Positions 7,984-13,346 of a DNA stretch of 13,346 nt are shown one piece after another. This stretch comes from Eubacteriales bacterium (GTDB taxonomy: Bacteria; Bacillota_A; Clostridia; Christensenellales; Aristaeellaceae), in the NCBI GenBank assembly GCA_030528845.1, contig JAUMYC010000052.1, positions 1 through 13,346 of the forward strand, written 5' to 3'. Within the stretch, counting starts at the first letter, position 1. Each line of letters begins with the position of its first letter. The notes below the pieces were generated by a model. It was not told the origin of the DNA, ran no database searches, and saw only the letters and a list, made by a program, of their open reading frames with translations. The translations under genes were made by a program, and so were the position numbers.

Positions 7984-8478
7984 TTATCGATTGAACCTTG
8001 CCTCGATCTCGGCGTTCTTGCCGAGCACCTTCTTCGCGCCCTCCGCGCGCTGCTCGTCGAGCTTGGCAGCCAGCTCCTCGTCGGACACCGCGAGGATCTG
8101 GATCGCGATCAGCGCGGCGTTGGCCGCACCGTTCACCGCGACCGTGGAGACCGGGATGCCGGTGGGCATCTGCACGGTGGAGAGCAGGGCGTCCATGCCG
8201 CCCAGCCCGCCCGAGGCGATCGGGATGCCGATCACGGGCAGAGTCGTGTTCGCGGCGATCGCGCCCGCCAGATGCGCGGCCATGCCGGCAGCGGCGATGA
8301 TCGCGCCAAAGCCGTTTTTTCGGGCGTTGAGCGAGAAATCGCGCGCCTCGACGGGGGTACGATGTGCGCTGAACACGTGGACTTCATAAGGGACGTCAAA
8401 GGAAACAAGGGTATTGATCGCCTTTTCGACTACCGGAAGGTCGCTGTCGGAACCCATGATCACGGCAACTTTGCGCAT
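7984..8478 (-). CDS. purE: N5-carboxyaminoimidazole ribonucleotide mutase, class I type
   Basis: PurE makes the 4-carboxy derivative of AIR (CAIR). The 164-residue product has GSDSD (9-13), SAHRTP (37-42) with the catalytic H39, AAAGMAAHLAGAIAANT (62-78) and GGLGGMDALLSTVQMP (90-105). SAHRTP is the form I associate with class I enzymes, which act on N5-CAIR made by PurK; class II enzymes, which use AIR and CO2, tend to have SAHKT. No purK is present in the window. The ATG has GGAGG 8 nt upstream. It is the first gene of the operon, about 80 nt downstream of the predicted transcription start. Confidence 0.95.
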   Translation of the reverse strand: MRKVAVIMGSDSDLPVVEKAINTLVSFDVPYEVHVFSAHRTPVEARDFSLNARKNGFGAIIAAAGMAAHLAGAIAANTTLPVIGIPIASGGLGGMDALLSTVQMPTGIPVSTVAVNGAANAALIAIQILAVSDEELAAKLDEQRAEGAKKVLGKNAEIEARFNR

Positions 8479-8506
8479 GTTGTTTTCCTCCCATATTCGT
8501 GCTGGA

Positions 8507-8536
8507 AAAGGTTGCTTCCGCGCCCGTTCGACCTTT
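8507..8536 (-). other. Small hairpin in the pur operon leader
   Basis: In the predicted leader (about 8557 to 8479) AAAGGT (8536-8531) can pair with ACCTTT (8512-8507), leaving an 18-nt loop. There is no terminator-like U-run and no purine riboswitch core. The stem ends well before the purE ribosome site. Any regulatory role is speculative. Confidence 0.25.
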
Positions 8537-8563
8537 GGACGCAGATAATTTTCTACAATAAAA

Positions 8564-8592
8564 ATCGTATCATGACCGGCGAACTATGTCAA
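8564..8592 (-). promoter_or_regulatory. Sigma-A-type promoter of the pur operon
   Basis: On the minus strand TTGACA (8592-8587) is followed after exactly 17 nt by TACGAT (8569-8564). The -35 is a perfect consensus match and the -10 differs at one base type (CG region versus TA). The start of transcription would be near 8557, giving a leader of about 79 nt before the purE ATG at 8478. No other equally good promoter is seen upstream of purE. Confidence 0.82.
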
Positions 8593-8622
8593 CGGAAGAA
8601 ACCCAAACGTGCGTTATATTTG

Positions 8623-8690
8623 CCTGTCGGAATTGTTACAAGCTTTGGCAAAGTCCGAATGTTCGGAAAAATTGAGCCCCTTCCGACAGG
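8623..8690. promoter_or_regulatory. Nested inverted repeats, candidate operator between pur and kinase promoters
   Basis: CCTGTCGGAA (8623-8632) and TTCCGACAGG (8681-8690) are a perfect 10-bp inverted repeat. Inside lies the palindrome TCCGAATGTTCGGA (8654-8667). Together these give four TCCGA half-sites. The minus-strand 13-mer TTTTCCGAACATT (8670-8658) matches 12 of 13 positions of the Bacillus PurBox consensus AWWWCCGAACWWT as I remember it. The cluster lies 31-98 bp upstream of the pur -35 and about 104 bp before the kinase -35. A PurR-like or other purine regulator could bind here. The half-site geometry differs from that in Bacillus, so the identity of the regulator is open. Confidence 0.5.
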
Positions 8691-8793
8691 ATTTCGCCCT
8701 CTGCGCACAGAGAACGGGCAATTATTAGGAAAGAAAGCCGCTGCGGGCATATGCGCGCGCCTTGAACATATTGTGAATGTTGGAGCGGCTTTG

Positions 8794-8823
8794 TTGACAA
8801 TGCGCAGGCGGATACTTTACAAT
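8794..8823 (+). promoter_or_regulatory. Sigma-A-type promoter of the kinase gene
   Basis: TTGACA (8794-8799) is followed after 18 nt by TACAAT (8818-8823), a near-perfect sigma-A promoter. Transcription would start near 8830, giving a leader of about 97 nt before the ATG at 8927. It diverges from the pur operon promoter, with about 200 bp between the two -35 boxes. Confidence 0.82.
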
Positions 8824-8853
8824 AGAAATATACCGATACAGTATGGAAACTGC

Positions 8854-8874
8854 CGCGCGTCGCACAGGCGCGCG
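8854..8874 (+). other. GC-rich hairpin in the kinase leader
   Basis: CGCGCG at 8854-8859 can pair with CGCGCG at 8869-8874 across a 9-nt loop, and a short GGCC/GGCC stem follows at 8889-8899. No U-run follows, so this is not a terminator. The AAGGAG ribosome site at 8912-8917 lies outside these stems. No known riboswitch class is recognised. Confidence 0.25.
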
Positions 8875-8926
8875 CTCAAAGCCGCCCGGGCCATGGGCCG
8901 CAGCGGTCGGAAAGGAGAGAGAATTT

Positions 8927-9844
8927 ATGATGCATATCAGGACGATCGAAGAGATCAACCGCACGGTGCAGGCCGGGGCTGAGGGCATGCGCATTTTCGA
9001 CGCGGGCTATGCCGCGGGCGTTCGTGCCATCGCGCATTCCATCTACGAGCAGCGCCATGAAAAAAACGTGATCCTCGTCTCCGGGCCGTCCGGTTCGGGC
9101 AAGACGACGACCTCGCATATGATCGAGGCCGTGCTCGATTCCATGGGCGCGGAGACGCACACCATCTCCATGGACAATTATTTCTCCCCCTTCACGCCCG
9201 AGCAGAAGCGCCTCGCCGACGAGGGCAAGATCGACTTTGAATCTCCCGACAGGCTGGACATCCCCTTCATGAACGAGCAGCTCGAGGCCATGTCCCGCCA
9301 TAAGCCTATCCACCTGCCGATCTATGATTTCAAGAATTCCGCGCGCCTGTTTCGGGAAGAGGAATTCTGCATGCGCGAGGGGGACATCGTGCTGCTGGAG
9401 GGCATTCATTCCCTGAACCCTGCGGTGATCCTGCTGCCGGAGAGCAGCCTTACCAACATCTATATCTCCGTGCGCACGCGCGTCGATATCGGCGGCAAGC
9501 TGCTGCATCCTTCTTACATCCGCCTTCTGCGCCGCATGATCCGCGACAGGTTCAGCCGCGCACGCACGCTGGAGGACACGCTCGCCATGTTCGAGGGCGT
9601 GGAAAAGGGCGAAGTGGCCTACATCGCGCCGTATAAAACCCGCGCGCACTACGAGATCGATTCCTTCCACGACTACGAGCTGCCCCTGTATCACGCCATC
9701 CTCGGCGAAGAGCTGGAGCAGTTTGCCGGCGATCCGCGCATGGATTATGTGCGCAGGGCGCTGTCCGAAGCGCTCATCGGCGACCCCTCCGCCGTGCCGG
9801 AGGCCTCGCTCATCCGCGAGTTCATCGGCCAAACGGAAGCATAA
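8927..9844 (+). CDS. P-loop nucleoside kinase of the uridine kinase/phosphoribulokinase superfamily
   Basis: The 305-residue protein has a Walker A motif GPSGSGKTTTSHM (53-65), SMDNYFSPF (81-89), DFESPDRLDIPF (103-114), PIYDF (131-135) and LLEGIHSLNP (156-165), the order seen in uridine kinases. A tail of about 100 residues contains RRMIRDRFSRARTLEDT (202-218). Uridine kinase proper is about 210 residues, so this is a longer relative with an N-terminal extension of about 47 residues before the kinase fold; clostridial kinases of this type are usually annotated as uridine or nucleoside kinase. The substrate is not settled; uridine or cytidine salvage is the default guess. I chose ATG 8927 because GGAG lies 9 nt upstream; a second ATG follows at once at 8930. 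An in-frame ATG at 8843 has no ribosome site. It is transcribed divergently from the pur operon and is monocistronic. Confidence 0.85.
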   Translation: MMHIRTIEEINRTVQAGAEGMRIFDAGYAAGVRAIAHSIYEQRHEKNVILVSGPSGSGKTTTSHMIEAVLDSMGAETHTISMDNYFSPFTPEQKRLADEGKIDFESPDRLDIPFMNEQLEAMSRHKPIHLPIYDFKNSARLFREEEFCMREGDIVLLEGIHSLNPAVILLPESSLTNIYISVRTRVDIGGKLLHPSYIRLLRRMIRDRFSRARTLEDTLAMFEGVEKGEVAYIAPYKTRAHYEIDSFHDYELPLYHAILGEELEQFAGDPRMDYVRRALSEALIGDPSAVPEASLIREFIGQTEA

Positions 9845-9853
9845 GCAAAAAAG

Positions 9854-9891
9854 AAAACCATCGCCCTCCTTCGCGGGAGGGCGATGGTTTT
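9854..9891. terminator. Bidirectional intrinsic terminator
   Basis: AAAACCATCGCCCTCC (9854-9869) and its perfect complement (9876-9891) form a 16-bp stem with the loop TTCGCG. A run of six T (9888-9893) follows on the plus strand, and A-rich sequence (9847-9857) gives a U-run on the minus strand. It sits between the convergent kinase stop at 9844 and the histidine kinase stop at 9900, so it can end transcription from both sides. Confidence 0.95.
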
Positions 9892-9899
9892 TTGTGCGT

Positions 9900-11729
9900 T
9901 CATTCAGGCAGGGATACGGTGAAGGAAGAGCCGACGCCCGGCACGGATTCCACCGAGATCGCGCCGCCCATGTGTTCCACGGCGAGCTTTGCGATGGCCA
10001 GCCCGAGACCCGTGCCGCCCGTGCGCATTCGGGAGCGATCCGCCTTAAAGAAGCGCTCCCAGATGTAGGGCAGGTCGCGCGGGTCGATGCCCGTGCCCGT
10101 GTCGCGCACGCTGAATTCCACATGGCCGTTTTTCTTTGTGCAGAGCACGCGGATCTCGCCGCCTGCGGGCGTGAAGCTGAAGGCGTTGTCGAGCAGGATG
10201 ACCAGCACCTGCATGATCCTGTCCTCGTTGCCCGTGGCAAAGAGGTCGTCATTTTCGTCTGCCTGCACGCGCAGCGCCACGCCGGTCTCCTGCGCGCGCC
10301 TCTGCATCCGTTCGGCCACTGTGCGGCAGATGGCGCCCACGTCCATCCGCTCCAGCGCGATCTCCACGCGCCCGTCCTGCAGGCGGCTCATGTCCAGCAT
10401 GTCGCCGATGAGCTTCTGCAGCCGCACCGTTTCCTGATAGATGATGCGATAGCAGCCCTGCTTTTCCTCGTCGTCTTCGATCACGCCGTCGATCAGCGGC
10501 TCGATCATGCCGCGGATGCCCGTCAGAGGCGTGCGCAGCTCATGCGAGATATTGGCGATGTAATCGCGCCGCATCTGCTCGAGCCGCGCCGATTCGCTCA
10601 CATCGCGCATCAGGGCGACTGCGCCGATCGTGTTCTCTCCCGCTTCGTCGAAGACGGGGTAGGTGTTCGCGTTGATGATCCTTCCGTCGCTGAGCGTCCA
10701 GCCGGTGGAGAACTGCCGCCTCTCGTTCATGGCCCTTTGCAGCAGCAGCTCCGTGTCTCCCGCGCGCAGCGCAGGGGCGGAGAGCGGGTCGGAGGGCGGC
10801 GCCTGCGTCAGGGCGATCGCAGCCGCATTGTGGTGCAGCACATAGCCGCTCCGATCCACGGCGATGATGCCCTCGCCGATGCCGCGCAGGATCTGCTCGA
10901 GCTTGCTCTTTTCGTTGGAGAGAGTGGCAAACGCGGAATCGAGCCGAAGGGAGAGCGCGTTGAGCGTGCGGCCGAGCTCGTCGAGCTCGCGGCTGCTGTA
11001 TACGGCGTCCGTCGTCAGGCCGTAACTGCCCTCGGAGATGCCGCGCGCCGTGCCTGCGATCTCCAGCACGGGCTTGGCGATGCGCCGGCTGAGGAACCAC
11101 GCCGGAATGAGAGAGAGCAGCACGGAGATGCAGCCCGCCGCAGCGAAGATCAGCACGATCTCCTGCGCGCCGTTCCAGACGTCCTCAAGCCTGCGGCTGA
11201 GGATGACCGCGCCCATCGCCTCGGGTACATCCTTCTCCGAAAGGTCGTACACAGGAGCGCCGCACAGTACGATGGAGGCGTCCAGAAGGCGCAGCTGCTG
11301 CGTGGCCCGGATGCGCTCGCCGCCGAGGATGCGTTCCACCAATCGCTTGTCCAGAGGATCGTCGAGCGGGATGCTGGCCAGATCGTAATCCGTCCCCGTG
11401 CGGAATTCCTCCGGCAGGGCATAGGCGTTGTCCGGCATGAGCAGGCTCGCGTTCATCTCTCTGTCCACATAAATGATCTGTGCGTCGGTCAGCTCCTGCA
11501 GCTCATAGAGCGCATCGGGCGTGAGCAGGCGGATCCTTCCGGCGGATTCCCCGGCCAGCTCCGAAACGGTCCAGGCCTTGGCGCTCAGGTCGTCGATCGA
11601 CGTCTGCACGGCGTACCTTCGCATCATAAAAAAGCAGATACAGCCGGCCAGCAGCACTACGAAGATGCAGATCGCTGCAAAGCCGAGCCATATCTGAGAA
11701 AATATACTGTTTTTCGGCCTGCTGTTCAT
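9900..11729 (-). CDS. PhoR-like membrane sensor histidine kinase
   Basis: This 609-residue kinase senses an extracytoplasmic signal and phosphorylates the response regulator encoded just upstream. Predicted layout: TM1 at about 13-36, an extracytoplasmic domain at 37-189 (the segment around TDAQIIYVDREMNASLL resembles a PDC/Cache sensor), TM2 at about 190-214, HAMP at 215-270, a PAS domain at about 275-375 with GEGIIAVDRSGYVLHHN, HisKA with ISHELRTP (394-401, phosphoacceptor H396), and a HATPase domain with the N box LLDNAFSFTP (512-521), G1 box DTGTGI (543-548), F box at 560-561 and G2 box GGTGLGLAIA (571-580). All catalytic boxes are intact. The ATG at 11729 overlaps the TGA of the regulator as ATGA, with GGAG 8 nt upstream. 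The PhoR/WalK-type layout does not reveal the signal. Confidence 0.93.
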   Translation of the reverse strand: MNSRPKNSIFSQIWLGFAAICIFVVLLAGCICFFMMRRYAVQTSIDDLSAKAWTVSELAGESAGRIRLLTPDALYELQELTDAQIIYVDREMNASLLMPDNAYALPEEFRTGTDYDLASIPLDDPLDKRLVERILGGERIRATQQLRLLDASIVLCGAPVYDLSEKDVPEAMGAVILSRRLEDVWNGAQEIVLIFAAAGCISVLLSLIPAWFLSRRIAKPVLEIAGTARGISEGSYGLTTDAVYSSRELDELGRTLNALSLRLDSAFATLSNEKSKLEQILRGIGEGIIAVDRSGYVLHHNAAAIALTQAPPSDPLSAPALRAGDTELLLQRAMNERRQFSTGWTLSDGRIINANTYPVFDEAGENTIGAVALMRDVSESARLEQMRRDYIANISHELRTPLTGIRGMIEPLIDGVIEDDEEKQGCYRIIYQETVRLQKLIGDMLDMSRLQDGRVEIALERMDVGAICRTVAERMQRRAQETGVALRVQADENDDLFATGNEDRIMQVLVILLDNAFSFTPAGGEIRVLCTKKNGHVEFSVRDTGTGIDPRDLPYIWERFFKADRSRMRTGGTGLGLAIAKLAVEHMGGAISVESVPGVGSSFTVSLPE

Positions 11730-12439
11730 GGCTTTTGCTCCGCCTCGAAGCGGTAGCCCACGCCCCAGACAGTCTTGATGTCCCAAGGGTTCTGCTCGCT
11801 GCACAGCTTGGCGCGGATCCTCTTGATGTGGCTGTCCACCGCGCGGGTATCTCCCAGGAAATCGTAGCCCCAGATGCTCTGGAGAAGATGCTCGCGGCTG
11901 AAGACCATGCCGGGGTTGCCCGCCAGAGTCCAGAGGATCTCGATCTCCTTGGGCGTGCAGGGCACGTTCTGGCCGTTGAGGCGGACGAGATAGGCGTTCA
12001 TGTCGATCTCAAGGTTGCTCACGACCAGATGGGTCACCTTTGCGCTCTCTTTGCTCTCGTTCAGGCGGCGCAGCACGGCCTTGATGCGCGCGATGACCTC
12101 GCGCGGGCTGAAGGGCTTGGTGATATAATCGTCCGCGCCCAGCTCCAGCCCCAGCAGCTTGTCGAATTCCTCGCTCTTGGCCGAGAGCATGATGATGGGC
12201 AGGCTGCTCGTCTTGCGGATCTCTCTGCACACGTCCAGCCCGTCCATGCGGGGCATCATGATGTCCAGCAGCACCAGATCCGGCCGCTGCTGCTTGGCGA
12301 CGCGCACGGCCTCCTCGCCGTCGTAGGCGGAGACGGCCTGATAGCCTTCACGGCGGAAATACGCGCCGAGAGACTGATGTACGTTCGGATCGTCGTCTGC
12401 GATCAGGATCCGATAACAGGCGTTTCTCTTTTCTTCCAT
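11726..12439 (-). CDS. OmpR/PhoB-family response regulator
   Basis: The 237-residue regulator has a receiver domain with the acidic pair D16 and D17 (IADDDPN), phosphoacceptor D59 (LLDIMMPRMDG), S86 (MLSAK) and K108 (ITKPFSP). The C-terminal winged-helix DNA-binding domain spans about 137-233, with CTPKEIEILWTLAGNPG and the closing VWGVGYRFE motif. It forms an operon with the histidine kinase through a 4-nt ATGA overlap, so the two are cognate. The ATG at 12439 is the only sensible start, yet the best ribosome site, AGGAGG (12460-12455), is 15 nt away, longer than usual. In-frame ATT and CTG codons lie closer, so the start may be non-ATG or initiation may be weak. A PhoB-like direct repeat upstream suggests autoregulation. 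Confidence 0.94.
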   Translation of the reverse strand: MEEKRNACYRILIADDDPNVHQSLGAYFRREGYQAVSAYDGEEAVRVAKQQRPDLVLLDIMMPRMDGLDVCREIRKTSSLPIIMLSAKSEEFDKLLGLELGADDYITKPFSPREVIARIKAVLRRLNESKESAKVTHLVVSNLEIDMNAYLVRLNGQNVPCTPKEIEILWTLAGNPGMVFSREHLLQSIWGYDFLGDTRAVDSHIKRIRAKLCSEQNPWDIKTVWGVGYRFEAEQKP

Positions 12440-12477
12440 AATAGTTTTCAGTATCCTCCTGTCGCGGGATATGCAAA

Positions 12478-12494
12478 GCCGCCTCCGGGGCGGC
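12478..12494 (-). terminator. GC-rich hairpin before the response regulator, weak terminator or leader element
   Basis: In the minus transcript GCCGCC (12494-12489) pairs with GGCGGC (12483-12478) around the loop CCGGA, followed by TTTGCATATC. The U-run is only three bases, so termination would be weak. It may end the upstream membrane-protein transcript. If the promoter at 12517-12549 is real, the hairpin lies inside the two-component leader and could act as an attenuator. Confidence 0.45.
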
Positions 12495-12516
12495 GCTGTG
12501 TTTCAGGCGTACTTAC

Positions 12517-12549
12517 AGAATACTCTCATTGCGTGTCGAAATCGTGTCG
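12517..12549 (-). promoter_or_regulatory. PhoB-type direct repeat and -10 box upstream of the two-component operon
   Basis: On the minus strand CGACACG (12549-12543), ATTT and CGACACG (12538-12532) form two identical 7-mers with a 4-nt spacer, an 11-bp period. A -10-like TATTCT (12522-12517) follows 9 nt later, and no proper -35 exists at normal spacing. This is the layout of a promoter activated by an OmpR/PhoB-type regulator whose box replaces the -35. The sequence itself is not the E. coli Pho box. Transcription would begin near 12510. Confidence 0.5.
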
Positions 12550-12564
12550 CAAAGAAAAACGTTT

Positions 12565-13346
12565 TTACGCGGGGATATCCTCGTCCTGCGCCGGTTTCAG
12601 CTCGTCCATGCCCTCGTAGAGCACCTGCTTGAGCGAACGGCCGGAGAAATAGATGCGCAGGAAGCTGCGCAGCACGATGGCCATCAGCGGCCCGACCAGC
12701 AGGCCGAGGATGCCGAAGAGCTGCATGCCCAGATACATGGAAAAGAGCAGGAGCAGGGGATGGATGCCCACCTGTCCGCCCACCACGCGCGCCTCGAGCA
12801 GCTGACGCACCAGCCATGTGATCAGATACAGCACCAGCAGCCCGATGCCCAGCCGATAGTTGCCCATCACAAAGCAGACGATGCTCCACGGCGTGAGCAC
12901 CCAGCCCGTGCCGATCGCCGGCAGCGCGTCGAGCACGGCGCAGAGGAAGGCGATGAGGATGGCGTAGGGGAGGCGCAGGATCGTCAGGCCGATCAAAAGC
13001 TCCACGAAGGTGATCGACGCGAGGATGAGGATGGCGCGGATATAAGCGAAGAGCGAGACGGAGAGCTCCTTGCGCGCCCGGCGGAAAAAGTCGATCCACT
13101 TCGTGGGGATCTGATGTTCAAAAAACCCAACGATGCGGTCGCGATCGCGCAGGAAAAAGAAGGTCGAGAAGAACATCATCATAAAGCCGATGAACATCTG
13201 CGGCGCGGAGACGGCCGTGTTCCACACGCCGCGCGAGACGCGGTTGATCAGCGAGAGCACTGCGTCGCGCAGGTTGTGCACCAGCAGCTCCAGCTCGTCC
13301 ATGATCTGCGGCGTGAACCATTCGCTGTATTCCGTGCCGATATATT
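12565..13346 (-). CDS. AI-2E/YtvI-family integral membrane protein, C-terminal part (5' end outside window)
   Basis: The frame is open to the right edge. 259 codons plus a TAA are visible, continuing upstream of the first internal Met (13302) as YIGTEYSEWFTPQI, so the N-terminal part, perhaps 90-130 residues of a usual 350-400, is missing. Several hydrophobic segments are visible: a MFIGFMMMFFSTFFFL stretch, one around ILASITFVELLIGLTILRL, one around the LPAIGTGWVLTPWSI motif, one at GIGLLVLYLITWLV, and a C-terminal pair containing MYLGMQLFGILGLLVGPLMAIVLRSF. This fits the AI-2E family exporter-like fold, and the IGxHP and GNYRLGIGLL segments resemble sporulation protein YtvI. The substrate is unknown, and family members are often not autoinducer transporters. 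It lies 125 nt upstream of the response regulator on the same strand. Confidence 0.88.
   Translation of the reverse strand, partial: YIGTEYSEWFTPQIMDELELLVHNLRDAVLSLINRVSRGVWNTAVSAPQMFIGFMMMFFSTFFFLRDRDRIVGFFEHQIPTKWIDFFRRARKELSVSLFAYIRAILILASITFVELLIGLTILRLPYAILIAFLCAVLDALPAIGTGWVLTPWSIVCFVMGNYRLGIGLLVLYLITWLVRQLLEARVVGGQVGIHPLLLLFSMYLGMQLFGILGLLVGPLMAIVLRSFLRIYFSGRSLKQVLYEGMDELKPAQDEDIPA

Noticed and set aside
7958..7990. Possibility that the missing PurF Cys reflects a wrong start codon
   Set aside because: No in-frame upstream start with a following Cys exists, and AGGAGG is ideally spaced from this ATG. Other glutaminase motifs are also altered, so the loss is real in this sequence.
5777..8389. 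Very long plus-strand open frame (870 codons) opposite purM, purF and purE, with similar ones at 196-1575, 2774-4936 and 9723-11756
   Set aside because: They are antisense to genes with unmistakable family motifs, have low-complexity Ala/Gly/Asp/His-rich translations and no ribosome sites. They arise from GC-rich codon use in the true genes.
8479..8557. Purine riboswitch in the pur operon leader
   Set aside because: The leader is only about 79 nt and shows neither the conserved purine aptamer core nor a terminator hairpin with a U-run.
8843..8926. Longer N-terminus for the kinase starting at 8843
   Set aside because: No Shine-Dalgarno site precedes it and the added residues are GC-driven filler. 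The ATG at 8927 has GGAG at good spacing.
8725..8994. Minus-strand open frame of 89 codons across the kinase promoter
   Set aside because: It overlaps the kinase promoter and start, has no ribosome site and no recognisable protein features.
12555..12566. Palindrome AAAAACGTTTTT at the end of the AI-2E-type gene as a terminator
   Set aside because: It has no GC stem and no loop, so it cannot act as an intrinsic terminator. It may be chance A/T symmetry at the stop codon.
1..13346. Mobile elements, CRISPR arrays, tRNA or rRNA genes, toxin-antitoxin or defence genes
   Set aside because: No repeats with regular spacing, transposase motifs, tRNA-like cloverleafs or rRNA segments were seen. Nearly all sequence is occupied by housekeeping or regulatory genes.

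Overview
The window looks like chromosomal DNA from a GC-rich member of the Clostridia (Bacillota), probably a gut anaerobe. The support is indirect. Starts carry strong GGAGG-type Shine-Dalgarno sites. Both clear promoters are near-consensus sigma-A type. The purine genes follow a clostridial order and use clostridial protein variants: a PurN with a HPSLIPAFCGKG loop, a large single-chain PurL, and a PurO-type IMP cyclohydrolase next to a stand-alone AICAR formyltransferase. The last gene resembles the sporulation membrane protein YtvI. Genus or family cannot be settled from this sequence.

Positions 1-8478, minus strand: one long purine biosynthesis operon read right to left, in the order purE, purF, purM, purN, purO, purH (transformylase part only), purD, purL. 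Spacing is tight: mostly 6-23 nt, one 29-nt overlap (purN/purO), and one 79-nt gap with a hairpin before purD. The set covers PRPP to IMP except for the steps of PurC, PurB and, if needed, PurK, which must be encoded elsewhere. purL runs off the left edge, and only its first 523 codons are present.

Positions 8479-8926: a 448-nt divergent regulatory region. It has a TTGACA-17-TACGAT promoter for the pur operon (minus), a TTGACA-18-TACAAT promoter for the kinase gene (plus), and between them a cluster of TCCGA-containing inverted repeats that looks like an operator. No purine riboswitch core was seen.

Positions 8927-9844, plus strand: a 305-residue P-loop kinase of the uridine kinase/phosphoribulokinase superfamily. 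It is followed by a perfect 16-bp bidirectional terminator serving it and the convergent gene.

Positions 9900-12439, minus strand: a two-component system. An OmpR/PhoB-type response regulator overlaps by ATGA a PhoR-like membrane histidine kinase (TM, extracytoplasmic sensor, TM, HAMP, PAS, HisKA, HATPase). Upstream of the regulator is a 7-bp direct repeat with a 4-bp spacer, the geometry of a PhoB-type box, placed where a -35 would be.

Positions 12565-13346, minus strand: the C-terminal part of an AI-2E/YtvI-family membrane protein that runs off the right edge.

Nothing here looks like a mobile element, defence locus, CRISPR array or RNA gene. The most notable points are the PurF, whose glutaminase half has lost its nucleophile Cys and other catalytic residues, the split replacement of bifunctional PurH, and the two candidate operator sites.
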